The position numbers and the translations under genes are program-made. A DNA stretch of 64,000 nt from Halegenticoccus soli (GTDB lineage Archaea; Halobacteriota; Halobacteria; Halobacteriales; Haloferacaceae): contig NZ_PEND01000003.1 in NCBI RefSeq assembly GCF_002844195.1, positions 248,001-312,000 of the forward strand, in the 5' to 3' direction. Position 1 is the first letter of the stretch; every line of letters begins with the position of its first letter. The notes below the pieces were generated by a model. That model was not told where the DNA came from, made no database searches, and saw nothing but the letters and a program-made list of their open reading frames with translations. Below are positions 53,339-61,513 of this stretch, piece after piece.

Positions 53339-53391
53339 CTCGGCTGTCGGTATGACAGCCGCGAGGAAGGCATCAGTACCCCTTATTCTGG
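53334..53391. repeat. 58-base direct repeat over a DrrA-type start and promoter (copy 2)
   Basis: This second copy (also with CCCCTTATTCTGG, 53379-53391) lies upstream of the chimeric remnant and probably now drives the SRPBCC gene and perhaps the whole operon, while copy 1 sits before the DrrA-like gene itself. Confidence 0.75.
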
Positions 53392-53475
53392 AACCGTATT
53401 TATGGCGTATTCGAGAAGTGCGCTTGCAGCGTCAATCACGGAACGACTTTACACATCCCGAACGAATCAAGGATT

Positions 53476-54120
53476 ATGAAGCGTGAAGCCGCCGTCCGGA
53501 TTCCAACGGCGGAGTACGCACACCCTGGCCTTGAGGAATTCGTCTCGCTGTGCCGTGACGCAGGAGTCAAAGAGTGGCGTCCAACCGTTTGTACTGGCCC
53601 CGGTGGAATCGTGGCGATACAGGTCGAGCGGCCGTTCGACGAAGCGCAGCTGTCTGCCCTTGAGTCTGTCGTGTGGTGGGAACGAACGAATCAAGCGACG
53701 GCGGACATCGGCTATCTCATCAAACTGGATGTCCCCGGCTTAACGGATGAACTACCCCCACTTCACGAACTCAATGTGTCGAACGAGGAAATTGCCGTCC
53801 ACGACCAAGGGCTTGACATCTCGTTTGTCGGCGACCAAGAGACACTCTCCTATGTGATGGGCGAGTACATTGCTGCGGGTATCCCGATGGACCTGCGAGC
53901 CATAACCGACTATCACGGCCCCACTGGCGTGCTGGACTCCTTAACCCAGCGACAGCGCGAGGTCGTTCGCACCGCCTATGAAATGGGTTATTACGAGGTT
54001 CCCCGGCGCGTTTCGACCGCGGATGTCGCGTCCGAACTCGATGTGGATCAATCGACGGTGTCGGAACACCTGCAGCGGGCGGAGCGCAATCTGCTACGGC
54101 ACGCACTGGGTACCGGCTGA
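53476..54120 (+). CDS. HTH_10 family regulator (bacterioopsin-activator type)
   Basis: This 214-residue protein ends with the HTH_10 domain typical of haloarchaea: LDSLTQRQREVVRTAYEMGY, YEVPRRVSTADVASELDVDQ, STVSEHLQRAERNLLRHALG. The N-terminal 150 residues form a sensor-like domain without recognised ligand. It is divergent from the SRPBCC/exporter/monooxygenase operon and is the best candidate for its regulator. Confidence 0.85.
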   Translation: MKREAAVRIPTAEYAHPGLEEFVSLCRDAGVKEWRPTVCTGPGGIVAIQVERPFDEAQLSALESVVWWERTNQATADIGYLIKLDVPGLTDELPPLHELNVSNEEIAVHDQGLDISFVGDQETLSYVMGEYIAAGIPMDLRAITDYHGPTGVLDSLTQRQREVVRTAYEMGYYEVPRRVSTADVASELDVDQSTVSEHLQRAERNLLRHALGTG

Positions 54121-54459
54121 GGACGATCTAGAGGAGGCAGTCCTTTCATAGGGATGAGCAAAAAATCCATATATTCAATTGGTGTGCTCCCCGGCTGTTG
54201 TCGGAAATGTTGTGCGAGATATAAGGCACGTATTCATCAAGCTTTGTCGGATCAACCGCTACTTCGAAGGAATGACGAGGGAGAACTTCTCAAACGGTTG
54301 GCTCAATGTGGGGGATCAACCTAGCGTCTATCTTTTCAGGTGCTACTCTATATGGCTAGGAGCGGTCAAAACCGTCTTCGCTTGCAAAGAAGGCAGTGAA
54401 AGAACTTACCAGTCACCAGCGCCTATTAGGGCTATCACATTGGGGGCTTCTCTCAAGGA
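54121..54459. other. Intergenic stretch between two HTH_10 genes
   Basis: Rather AT-rich, no protein-like frame. An open frame on the plus strand is Cys-rich and basic, unlike haloarchaeal proteins. Confidence 0.45.
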
Positions 54460-55155
54460 TTAATTTCCAACAGTATCTGATCCATCGAAGATTTCTTTGA
54501 GGACGGCTGCTGTTCCTCGTCGAAGCCGCTCAGATAGTGCTTGGCTCGAAACGGGGATCTCTTCGGCGAGTTCCTCTAAAGTGATTTCGCGAGGAATTTT
54601 GAAATAGCCTCGGTCGTATGCGACGGAGAGTGCTTCATACTGTTCTTCGGACAGGTTTCTCATGGGTGACTTATAATCTGAATTAGAGTAGATTGACTGG
54701 ACGTCAACCGGAATATTTCGACTTTCTAATCGACCATATATCAGCGAGATAGCTGACTTGTTTAGTGCGTGTAACCAAATTTCCCACCCTCGGTGGGTGA
54801 CCCTGCATTTAACAAGAAATGTGTCATGGTCATAGAACAACGTCGCAAAGAGTGCTTCGAGTTCTTCGCTTAAAAAATCGATCCGATAAAGCCGAGCGTT
54901 GTCAAGGCTTGCGACTGGTTCAATTTCCATGACCGTAAGATCTTCCTGAACAGACGTTTCAAAGCGCTCGAAATCATCGCCAGACGCCCATATGAGGAGT
55001 TTGGAAGATTTGTCCCCAACAAATGGATACTGTCCAGGCTCAACGGTTAGTACCAGATCTGGAACCGACGCGAGAGACTGCTGAAGCAAGGGTAGCTTAG
55101 CTACAAATTTGGCGCTAATTAGCGAATTTTCTGAGTTACGTTGATGTACTGTCAT
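54460..55155 (-). CDS. HTH_10 family regulator, second gene
   Basis: This 231-residue regulator ends with the HTH_10 helices (NLSEEQYEALSVAYDRGYFK, IPREITLEELAEEIPVSSQA, LSERLRRGTAAVLKEIF). The N-terminal part (residues 1-155) contains a bacterioopsin-activator-like GAF/HTH-associated domain with a VEPGQYPFVGDKSSKLLIWA segment. The DNA is AT-richer than the neighbours, which may mean a different origin. No obvious target operon is adjacent. Confidence 0.82.
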   Translation of the reverse strand: MTVHQRNSENSLISAKFVAKLPLLQQSLASVPDLVLTVEPGQYPFVGDKSSKLLIWASGDDFERFETSVQEDLTVMEIEPVASLDNARLYRIDFLSEELEALFATLFYDHDTFLVKCRVTHRGWEIWLHALNKSAISLIYGRLESRNIPVDVQSIYSNSDYKSPMRNLSEEQYEALSVAYDRGYFKIPREITLEELAEEIPVSSQALSERLRRGTAAVLKEIFDGSDTVGN

Positions 55156-55351
55156 TCTATCATTCAGCCAATGGTACCACTAACATATGTCTCTCGTCTA
55201 TCTTGTACCGAACATCCATACGGGGAGGAGACTGGATGGGGAGAAATAGATTGCTATTTTCGCAATTTTTTAGGGGACAGTGGGGCAAAAATCCGCGGCA
55301 GAGTTGCGAAAATCGCAAAATAAGTCCGAAAATTAGATTTCAAAATGTCAT

Positions 55352-55827
55352 TTAGTCTGTCGGTCGTTCGATCCCAAAGTGGTCGAATGGTTGTAAATAT
55401 GCGTTTCTAAATATATTTGTGTGGGCGATGGTCAACCCTAATTCGGCGAGACCATTGTGCGTTTTACCGAGCTGGTCCGTATCTGCCGCGATAGCTTCGA
55501 CGAGAATGTTTTGCTCACTCCCTACGATTTCATCAATCCGGATGACACCCTTCACATCAGTCGCCTCTCTTGCGAGTTTCTCCCTGTCGGCAGCAGGAGC
55601 AGCGCACATGAAAAGGATGTGAAGTTGGTAACCCGCCAGTTCGTAGTTGATGTCCGGGTGGTATCCACGAATAACGTCTGATCGTTCTAGGTTGCCAATG
55701 CGATTACGAACGGTGCTCGCCGAAACATCAACCTCCTCACCGATTTCTTCGGTGGTGATCCGGCGTGCATCTTGTTGAAGCATGTGAAGGATCCCCGATC
55801 GACCTCATCTAATTCGACAGGTGGCAT
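55352..55827 (-). pseudogene. Lrp/AsnC-family regulator, one frameshift near the start
   Basis: The start (MPPVELDEVDRG) lies in one frame; the continuation ILHMLQQDARRITTEEIGEE, VDVSASTVRNRIGNLERSDV and GVIRIDEIVGSEQNILVEAI lies in the next. A single missing base in CGGGGATCC (about 55787-55795) separates them. The joined protein of about 158 residues is a normal Lrp/AsnC regulator with winged helix and RAM-like ligand domain. A start at the internal ATG 55783 would lack the first HTH helix. A read error in the G run is possible. Confidence 0.7.
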
Positions 55828-55981
55828 ACTCCTCTGTTTAGCCCCAACTGTGAAAACAACTAGCAGCCTCATTGCAAAATCTTCTGACGCTTATGGATTA
55901 GCCTCCTGTCGGTCGACGAGCACAGCAGTAGCGTGCTCCCGAAGGCGATCGAGGACGGCGGAGGCGCACCCAACGACGGCC

Positions 55982-56438
55982 ATGAAGGAGCGTCGAATAC
56001 CGCACTCTGGCTCTGCTTCGCAAACGGATCTGGATATCCACGTCGACGACACAGCGAACCCGCACGGGGTGACGGCCGCACAAGCAGGGGGCGATTCCTG
56101 ACTCGGTGGACGCGGTAACCGGGAGATACATCGCCACGGATGCGGTTGGCTCGGCCGAATTGTCGATAACGGCCACGCAGACGGCGGAGATGACCGGCGG
56201 ATACGCAGAAAAGCACCCGACGAACTCGGAGACCAGTGCCGAAGCGTGGTGGAACGGGAATACTGGCGATTACCTTGACGAAGCGGTGTCTCGAAACACG
56301 ACCGAGATTATCACCTACGATCAGGCCAGCGACTCCCTGCCCGGATACACCGTCGATGGATCGCAAATCTACATCGCACGCCTTGTAGTCAGTACGACCG
56401 TCAGAAGATCTTATCGAGAGCGCGGTTCATCCAACTAA
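55982..56438 (+). pseudogene. Phage-type tail-fibre fragment, frameshifted
   Basis: The first frame reads DLDIHVDDTANPHGVTAAQA and, after an extra G in the run at 56087-56091, the next continues GAIPDSVDAVTGRYIATDAV and GSAELSITATQTAEMTGGYA. The HxxDTxNPHxVTxxQxGA block is the repeat unit of phage tail fibres (Phage_fiber_2 type). This is probably the remnant of a haloarchaeal provirus. The 3' end is cut by the duplicated PadR segment at about 56395. Confidence 0.6.
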
Positions 56439-56505
56439 AAACGACCAGAGCAAGGGATGCAGCTTTACGAAGCGATCGTGCTCGATACGCATCCTCATCG
56501 CTTGA

Positions 56506-56544
56506 CTAACCCACACCCATCCCCTCCAACTCAATGTGGGTTAG
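56506..56544. promoter_or_regulatory. Inverted repeat CTAACCCACA / TGTGGGTTAG
   Basis: Perfect 10-base arms with a 19-base spacer, about 155 bases upstream of the PadR-like start. The arms match those at 30677-30717 and 60600-60637. Confidence 0.6.
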
Positions 56545-56698
56545 GAGAGAGCCACCCCACATCACCCCTCACTCAACGTGACAACAGCTCCCCGACTTCC
56601 CAACCAACCAACAGAGACTCAAGACTCTTCCTCCCGCCGATCACTCACGCACACCACACAATGCTGACGATTATATCCGTGGCTATTGCACCTTCTCA

Positions 56699-56995
56699 AT
56701 GATGACCATCTTTGCCCTCAGCGGCTTCCAGCGTGACCTCCTCATCGTCATCGCCGACCACGACCAACCCTCAGGCCAACAGATCAAAGCAGACCTCGAA
56801 GACGCCCGTGACGAAGAAATCAACCACGGCCGCTTGTACCCCAACCTCGACGTCCTCGTCAACACCGACTACGTCGAAAAGGGCCAGATCGACCGCCGGA
56901 CAAATTACTACGAACTCACCGACGAGGGTCGCACTGCCCTCCGAGAACGTCGCGAGTGGGAAGAGCAGTACCTTCGAGAGACCGCCCTCGCCTAA
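56699..56995 (+). CDS. PadR-like winged-helix regulator (copy 2)
   Basis: This 98-residue protein has the PadR-type winged helix: FALSGFQRDLLIVIADHDQP, SGQQIKADLEDARDEEINHG, RLYPNLDVLVNTDYVEKGQI and DRRTNYYELTDEGRTALRER. The RLYPNLDVLV segment is the recognition helix. It should bind DNA as a dimer, perhaps at the upstream inverted repeat. It is nearly identical to the gene at 60787 and to the dead copy at 1126. Confidence 0.85.
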   Translation: MMTIFALSGFQRDLLIVIADHDQPSGQQIKADLEDARDEEINHGRLYPNLDVLVNTDYVEKGQIDRRTNYYELTDEGRTALRERREWEEQYLRETALA

Positions 56996-57063
56996 CCTGG
57001 AGCGTCACACCAGAGAACCCCCCTCTGTCAGAGTGATGATTGCGGGCTCACGAGACCGAGAGC

Positions 57064-57180
57064 CTACGTAATCCGGACTTGCTCGTCAACATAGTAGATG
57101 TAGCCACGGCTGTGCAGAATAGTCAACAGCGCCTCCGCAGATTCCTCGCTACACTCCGAAGCCACCACTGAGCGAGCTCG
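57064..57180 (-). pseudogene. Winged-helix gene, truncated copy
   Basis: Only the last 35 or so codons of the gene intact at 61152-61364 remain (stop at 57064, SECSEESAEALLTILHSRGY and IYYVDEQVRIT). The 5' half was lost at the repeat boundary. Confidence 0.7.
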
Positions 57181-57181
57181 C

Positions 57182-58240
57182 TCATAAGGGTATTGTCTTC
57201 CAAATATCTCGAACTTGGTCAACATCGGTGACTTCAATAACACGGTAATTCATCCGTCGGAGTCGATTTCGTTTCCATTTGTCATTCTCCCTCACGTAGT
57301 TTTTTCGTGATCCGGGCCATCGACGAACACCGCGATTGGCGGTCCTCTACTCTTGTAGAAGAAGTCCGGTTTAGCCACTGGCTCATTACCGTCATAGATG
57401 ATGTGCTGAACTTTATCGGGTAGTGGGTAACTATTATCCCGAATCGCCTTTAGCACGGCCTCCTCAAAACTCGATTCGATGGCTTCACGAAGTTCCAGAT
57501 AATGCACCTGGTCAAACGTCTCTCCCTCGACTTCCGAAAGCGTCGCCTCTTCCATCGCTTCGAGCCACGGTTAGACAAGGCTCCGGTCCAAAAGTTCGTG
57601 CTCTGACTGGTTGTAGAAGGACATTAGACACTCATAACAGGCACGCTCGCAGCCGTCATCGTCCGGTTTACCGTGCAGAACAACGAGAGCCTCTCGAACA
57701 GCCTGTCGCATCCTGGAGGCCTCCATAAGCGCATGGAGCGCACCAGCACCACCTTCGCCCGTCTCGTACAGGACAATCGACACGAACCCCCCAGTACCGG
57801 AAGCGGGTTTGATGAACGTCTCCAGTTCTTCTTCGTCGAGGTCGAAAGCGACCAGAACTCCTTGGTAGATGGCTTCCTTGAGCGTGGTGTAGAACTGGTC
57901 GATTTACTCGCTGTCGAGACTGGCTGGGACAGGAGTCGTCAGGGTGACTGTGTCATGCCCGCCCTCGGTGTACAGGACGATGCCACGGTGAATGGCCTCG
58001 GCTGTGGCGTTGGCGTAGCACTTCCCGTCATCACCGACGTGTTGTTCGATCTGGTTCTCACTGGTGAGCCACCGGTTACACTCCATGCAGAGTGCGAAGC
58101 CCTCTAAGCCGTCGTCGTCGTCCGAGTCCCTGGGTCCGGAGTTGATGATAACGATGTGCGCATTCGGCTCGTAGGTGACGCTAGCTTTCTGCTCAGCACC
58201 TTCTAATTCGTACTTCTTCCATCTGAGATATTTCTCTGAA
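57182..58240 (-). pseudogene. DUF1998-helicase/endonuclease C-terminal remnant, decayed
   Basis: A single minus-strand frame with two in-frame stops and one frameshift encodes the C-terminus of a large defence-type helicase: FALCMECNRWLTSENQIEQH, then VPASLDSE-stop-IDQFYTTLK, SIVLYETGEGGAGALHALME, CERACYECLMSFYNQSEHEL and LLDRSLV-stop-PWLEAMEEA. The VLYxTxxGGAG...CxxxCYxCLxSxxNQ pattern is the DUF1998 domain. The end (KPDFFYKSRGPPIAVFVDGP, DHEK, then after an extra A DYVRENDKWKRNRLRRMNYR) resembles a Vsr/DUF559 PDDEXK nuclease. Proteins of this type occur in DISARM-like and other defence systems. The helicase core is absent. Confidence 0.7.
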
Positions 58241-58279
58241 TTCCGGCGTTTGTATCAACACGCGCCAGAATGTAGGGCG

Positions 58280-58717
58280 CTAGCCACTGAGTGTCGGAAG
58301 CAGCTCTTCGAAGAGCTGCTCAACAGCTTCCCAGAGCACCTCTGTCGGGGCTGACTTGGAAAAGTGAGCGCTTTTGTGGTCGCTTTTACCCATCTCGGGA
58401 TGTTCAGATTGGAAATGGACCGGGCCGAGTTCAGGGTGGTCCTCATCGCGGTGCCAGCCACAATTGAACCCTGTATTCGGGTCAAAATAGTGGATCCGAT
58501 AATAGGTGTCTCCGTCGGCGTATCGCCACTCGACATCTAGTGCTGGTGGTTCTGGCCCCGTCGATGGAGAGACACGGTTTGGATCAATCGTCGCACGTAA
58601 AAACCGTTTGCTGATGCTATTCGGTTCGTAGTTGACAGACGTGACTTCTGGTTGGCGTTGAAGCACGTCCTTCAATCCTTCATAGGTGCTGCTGTCTGTG
58701 ACCCCCGGAAGCCCCAT
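58280..58717 (-). CDS. TumE-like toxin (DUF6516-like), intact
   Basis: This 145-residue protein has LDVEWRYADGDTYYRIHYFD, a GWHRDEDHPELGPVHFQSEH block and a C-terminal helix (LWEAVEQLFEELLPTLSG). The aromatic-His pattern followed by HPE...HF resembles TumE-type toxins and the remnant at 40104. ATG at 58717 is preferred because a GGAGG lies nine bases before it; the GTG at 58726 would overlap that site. The HTH gene ends 15 bases upstream. Activity is inference; no catalytic test is possible from sequence. Confidence 0.55.
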   Translation of the reverse strand: MGLPGVTDSSTYEGLKDVLQRQPEVTSVNYEPNSISKRFLRATIDPNRVSPSTGPEPPALDVEWRYADGDTYYRIHYFDPNTGFNCGWHRDEDHPELGPVHFQSEHPEMGKSDHKSAHFSKSAPTEVLWEAVEQLFEELLPTLSG

Positions 58718-58732
58718 CGAATTCACCCTCCT

Positions 58733-59269
58733 TTATGCAGAGAGGGCGTCTCGCTCGCTCGCCCAATCGTATTCGTTGAGTGCTGCTCGCACGACTGGAA
58801 GCCGTGCTTCGAGGTGTTCCCACTCGCTGGCAATCTCCTGACGGCGTTCTATCTCATCTTGGTCAGTGAGGTCAGCAATACTCGCGCGGAGCTCACCGGG
58901 ACGCTCAACGTTGTATGTTTCTTGCCAAGCTGTAATCTTGGTACGCATCGATGTGAGTGCTGTCGTGAGCTCTTCACGCGTGTGTTCCCGCTGGAGGGAC
59001 GCGATCTCTCGGTACGTCGCCATCAACTGATCGATACAGTAGAGTGTCTGGTCGCCCTGCTCAATTTTTCGAAGGACATTATCTTCGACGAGTTGGTCAA
59101 GATACTTCTGCGCGGTTTTCACAGACGCCTCTGTTTCGGTGGCAACCCATGATGCGGTCCGTGGCGTTCGAAGAGTTCGTGCAGCTGCTCGGATGCGCTC
59201 ACCACGCGTCTGTGACGGGCGTGTGAAAGCCTCCGGGGGATTCGTATCGGAAGTGGAATCGTCGGCCAT
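58733..59269 (-). CDS. HTH protein of the DUF7342-like group, partner of the TumE-like protein
   Basis: This 178-residue protein has a disordered N-terminus, a winged helix (RGERIRAAARTLRTPRTASW, VATETEASVKTAQKYLDQLV, RKIEQGDQTLYCIDQLMATY) and a helical C-terminus (REIASLQREHTREELTTALT, ITAWQETYNVERPGELRASI). It matches the proteins at 39652 and 40544. As antitoxin or autoregulator it should bind its own promoter. A TATA box lies 25-30 bases before the start. Confidence 0.75.
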   Translation of the reverse strand: MADDSTSDTNPPEAFTRPSQTRGERIRAAARTLRTPRTASWVATETEASVKTAQKYLDQLVEDNVLRKIEQGDQTLYCIDQLMATYREIASLQREHTREELTTALTSMRTKITAWQETYNVERPGELRASIADLTDQDEIERRQEIASEWEHLEARLPVVRAALNEYDWASERDALSA

Positions 59270-59291
59270 GATCGCTTCTACGGACGAGTGG

Positions 59292-59300
59292 AATATATAT
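59292..59300 (-). promoter_or_regulatory. TATA-like box of the HTH/TumE-like pair
   Basis: ATATATATT on the minus strand lies about 25-30 bases before the ATG at 59269, supporting a leaderless operon transcript. Confidence 0.5.
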
Positions 59301-59599
59301 CCATCGGACTGGGGAATAATTCACACCGTTTACTTCTAAGGGACTCCTTCGCACCCTTGTGGATCGCGATCCAAGTAACGCGCTCAATGGATACAACTAC
59401 TGGTGCCATCCGGAATTTGATCATCGAACACTCAGTGAACTGCGGGATAATCAAGCTGAAGCGCGAAACCCGAAGCTCTGCTCCTAACATCGGATCCTGT
59501 CCTGGTTTAATTCCCGCTCTCGTGAAAACCGTCGACCGCTCTCATCTCATCTGCTCACAACCGCTTCACTCTCGGTGGACAGGGGTCTCCACATGGTCC
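59301..59599. other. Gene-free stretch
   Basis: No protein-like frame. A long plus-strand frame through here and the next pseudogene is Ser/Thr/Arg-rich with no haloarchaeal character and is not supported. Confidence 0.45.
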
Positions 59600-59814
59600 C
59601 TTTACACGTTTAACGCCAATAGGAGACAATCGTTGTGGGCCTCATTATACCCCCTCCACAACGTCGCTGGAACGCTCGAAAACACGTCCGGCTGTGCAGC
59701 GTTCTCAACGAAGGACAGCGGACCTGACGCCACCACCAGGCTCGCCGTCACCGGGACGGTCACCACGAGGTCGACTCTCTTCACTCGGAAGCGATGCCCG
59801 ATTAGTTCCAACAC
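59600..59814 (-). pseudogene. Potassium-channel-like remnant
   Basis: The minus strand reads RVDLVVTVPVTASLVVASGP, LSFVENAAQPDVFSSVPATL and W; then, in a shifted frame, GIMRPTTIVSYW. This corresponds to the pore region of two-helix potassium channels (VENAAQPxxFSSIPAxxWWGxxTLTTVGYGD), with the selectivity filter TVGYG eroded to TIVSY. Start, filter and gating domain are all lost, so the gene is dead. Confidence 0.5.
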
Positions 59815-60103
59815 GTTCGAGCTCCGAGCAAGTTATAGCACCTGGAAAATTCAGATAGATATAAATATATAAGGTAATATGACCGGGCTGCTGTATACAG
59901 AGGGTCTCTTCAGCAGGCAAGGATGAGAACCAGAATTGAGTCGTTCCTCGAGTAGTACCAATGTCGCCCTGTAGTCCGTCAATAGAAGGGAGAGGTCTAT
60001 CCATTGATGGGACCGCAGGAGGCTCATAACGATAGGGAAAGACGACGACGTCTACTCTGGAACACGCGGCTGCTGTACGACGGCCGTCGAGAGGCGACAC
60101 CCC
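59815..60103. other. AT-rich gap
   Basis: AT-rich with GATATAAATATATAAGG at about 59858-59874, which looks like a promoter element for something now lost. No supported gene. Confidence 0.35.
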
Positions 60104-60379
60104 ATGTCAGACATGAGCCTGGACCCGCGAACGGACACGCTCGATGAAGGGACGGTCACGTATGAGGACGTCCGTATTGTCATTATTCCTGAAGGGCCGT
60201 TTCATCACAAGGTGATGGTGAGTCACGCTGACGGCGACCGTACTGATCACGCTGTTGAACACGTCGCTATCAACACGACACTGGTTCACCTGGACAGTCC
60301 TATTTGGTTCATCGGTGCGGACCTTGACGTTGGTGTCCCCATCAAACAAGCCGGGGAGACGGCGTGGGTGTGGCCCTGA
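60104..60379 (+). CDS. Hypothetical protein, 91 aa (uncertain)
   Basis: The frame (MSDMSLDPRTDTLDEGTVTY, VRIVIIPEGPFHHKVMVSHA, HLDSPIWFIGADLDVGVPIK) has haloarchaeal composition and could encode a small beta-rich protein. The opposite strand also stays open, so chance is not excluded. No family recognised. Confidence 0.35.
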   Translation: MSDMSLDPRTDTLDEGTVTYEDVRIVIIPEGPFHHKVMVSHADGDRTDHAVEHVAINTTLVHLDSPIWFIGADLDVGVPIKQAGETAWVWP

Positions 60380-60599
60380 TCTGCTCACTGACTCTACCGA
60401 CACCTTACCGGTGAACTGTACCGGACCCCTCCGGTTCCACCGTTCCTCTTCGCTCCAACTTTGTTTCAGACGCACCTTCTAAACAGCACGACCGTCAGAA
60501 GCTCTCATCAAGACCGTCTCATCCGACCCGAAAACGAACAGAGTAGGAACTGCAGCTTTACGAAGCGTTCGTGCCCAATACGCGTCCCCAACTGTTTGA

Positions 60600-60637
60600 C
60601 TAACCCACATCCACCCCTTCAACTCAATGTGGGTTAG
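60600..60637. promoter_or_regulatory. Inverted repeat CTAACCCACA / TGTGGGTTAG
   Basis: Perfect 10-base arms (60600-60609 and 60628-60637) with an 18-base spacer, 150 bases upstream of the PadR-like start. Confidence 0.6.
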
Positions 60638-60786
60638 TACCCTCCATGTTATCTCCTCGCTCGGTGTGACAACAGTTTCCCAACTTCCCGGCCAACCAAC
60701 AGAGACTCAAAACTCTTCTGTCCATCGATCACTCACCCACACCACACAATGCTGATGATTATATCCGTTGCTGGTGCACCTTCCAG

Positions 60787-61083
60787 GTGATGACCCTCTT
60801 CGACCTCAGCGGCTTCCAGCGCGACCTCTTGATCGTCATCGCTGGCCACGACCAGCCCTCGGGCCAACAGATCAAAACCGAGCTCGAAGACGCCCGCAAC
60901 GAAGAAATCAATCACGGGCGGTTGTACCCCAACTTAGACGTCCTCGTCACCGAGGGCTACGTTGAGAAGGGCCAAGTCGACCGCCGGACCAATTATTACG
61001 AACTCACCGACGAAGGCCGAGATGCCCTCCAAGAGCGCCACGAGTGGGAAGAGCAGTCCCTTCGAGAGACCCCACTCGCCTAA
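60787..61083 (+). CDS. PadR-like winged-helix regulator (copy 3)
   Basis: This intact 98-residue paralogue differs from copy 2 at few positions: FDLSGFQRDLLIVIAGHDQP, SGQQIKTELEDARNEEINHG, RLYPNLDVLVTEGYVEKGQV and TNYYELTDEGRDALQERHEW. All winged-helix elements are kept. It probably recognises the same operator as copy 2. The second Met codon (60790) is an alternative start. Confidence 0.85.
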   Translation: MMTLFDLSGFQRDLLIVIAGHDQPSGQQIKTELEDARNEEINHGRLYPNLDVLVTEGYVEKGQVDRRTNYYELTDEGRDALQERHEWEEQSLRETPLA

Positions 61084-61151
61084 CCTCAAGCGTCACACCA
61101 GAGAACCCCCCTCTGTCAGAGTGAAGACTGGGGCCTCACGAGACCGAGAGC

Positions 61152-61364
61152 CTACGTAATCCGGACCTGTTCGTCAACATAGTAAATGTAGCCGCGGCTA
61201 TGCAGGATATTCAATAGCGTCTCTGCAGACTCCTCGTTACACTCCGAAGCCACCACTGAGAGAGCTTGCTTACGAGGAAGTTCACCACCCGCATTCTCGA
61301 CCAGCGAGCGAAGCACTTCAAGCGCCTCTTTGGCCCGCGGCGGCAGTGGTGTTCGAGGATTCAT
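61152..61364 (-). CDS. Small winged-helix-like protein, 70 aa
   Basis: This protein (PPRAKEALEVLRSLVENAGG, ELPRKQALSVVASECNEESA, ETLLNILHSRGYIYYVDEQV) has three helices and a C-terminal beta hairpin, as in winged-helix domains. It resembles the product of 39112-39345 in its second half. It converges on the PadR-like gene within the duplicated segment; a truncated copy remains at 57064. Its role is unknown; the constant association suggests a functional link with the PadR-like regulator. Confidence 0.65.
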   Translation of the reverse strand: MNPRTPLPPRAKEALEVLRSLVENAGGELPRKQALSVVASECNEESAETLLNILHSRGYIYYVDEQVRIT

Positions 61365-61513
61365 ATATTGGTAATTGCAGGACGAACGGTAAAAAGTCTC
61401 AGTCAGACGTGGCTCTCAGACCGTGTTTCTGAGGCGACCAGAAGCGTCGACCGCAAGACTATCCCATTCTCGTCGAGAGAAAGCGGTTTGCCTACGTGAC
61501 GACTACTGAGCGT

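Larger units (their letters stand above)
56395..57180. repeat. PadR/winged-helix duplication, copy 2 (about 780 bp)
   Basis: This direct repeat of 60480-61270 begins with GACCGTCAGAAG, contains GCAGCTTTACGAAGCG, the CTAACCCACA inverted repeat, the PadR-like gene and the 3' half of a convergent winged-helix gene. The match ends near 57180, where a decayed helicase gene begins. A shorter, older copy is at 1126-1500. Confidence 0.85.
60480..61270. repeat. PadR/winged-helix duplication, copy 3 (about 780 bp)
   Basis: This is the fullest copy, with both the PadR-like gene and the complete convergent winged-helix gene. It lies about 4.1 kb from copy 2 in the same orientation. The decayed helicase, the HTH/TumE-like pair and the channel remnant lie between them and could be lost by recombination between the copies. 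Confidence 0.85.

Noticed and set aside
54179-54463. 94-codon plus-strand frame
   Set aside because: The composition is basic and Cys-rich, it lacks a family match and lies in AT-rich spacer DNA.
59288-59872. 194-codon plus-strand frame
   Set aside because: It is Ser/Thr/Arg-rich and antisense to a recognisable channel remnant.
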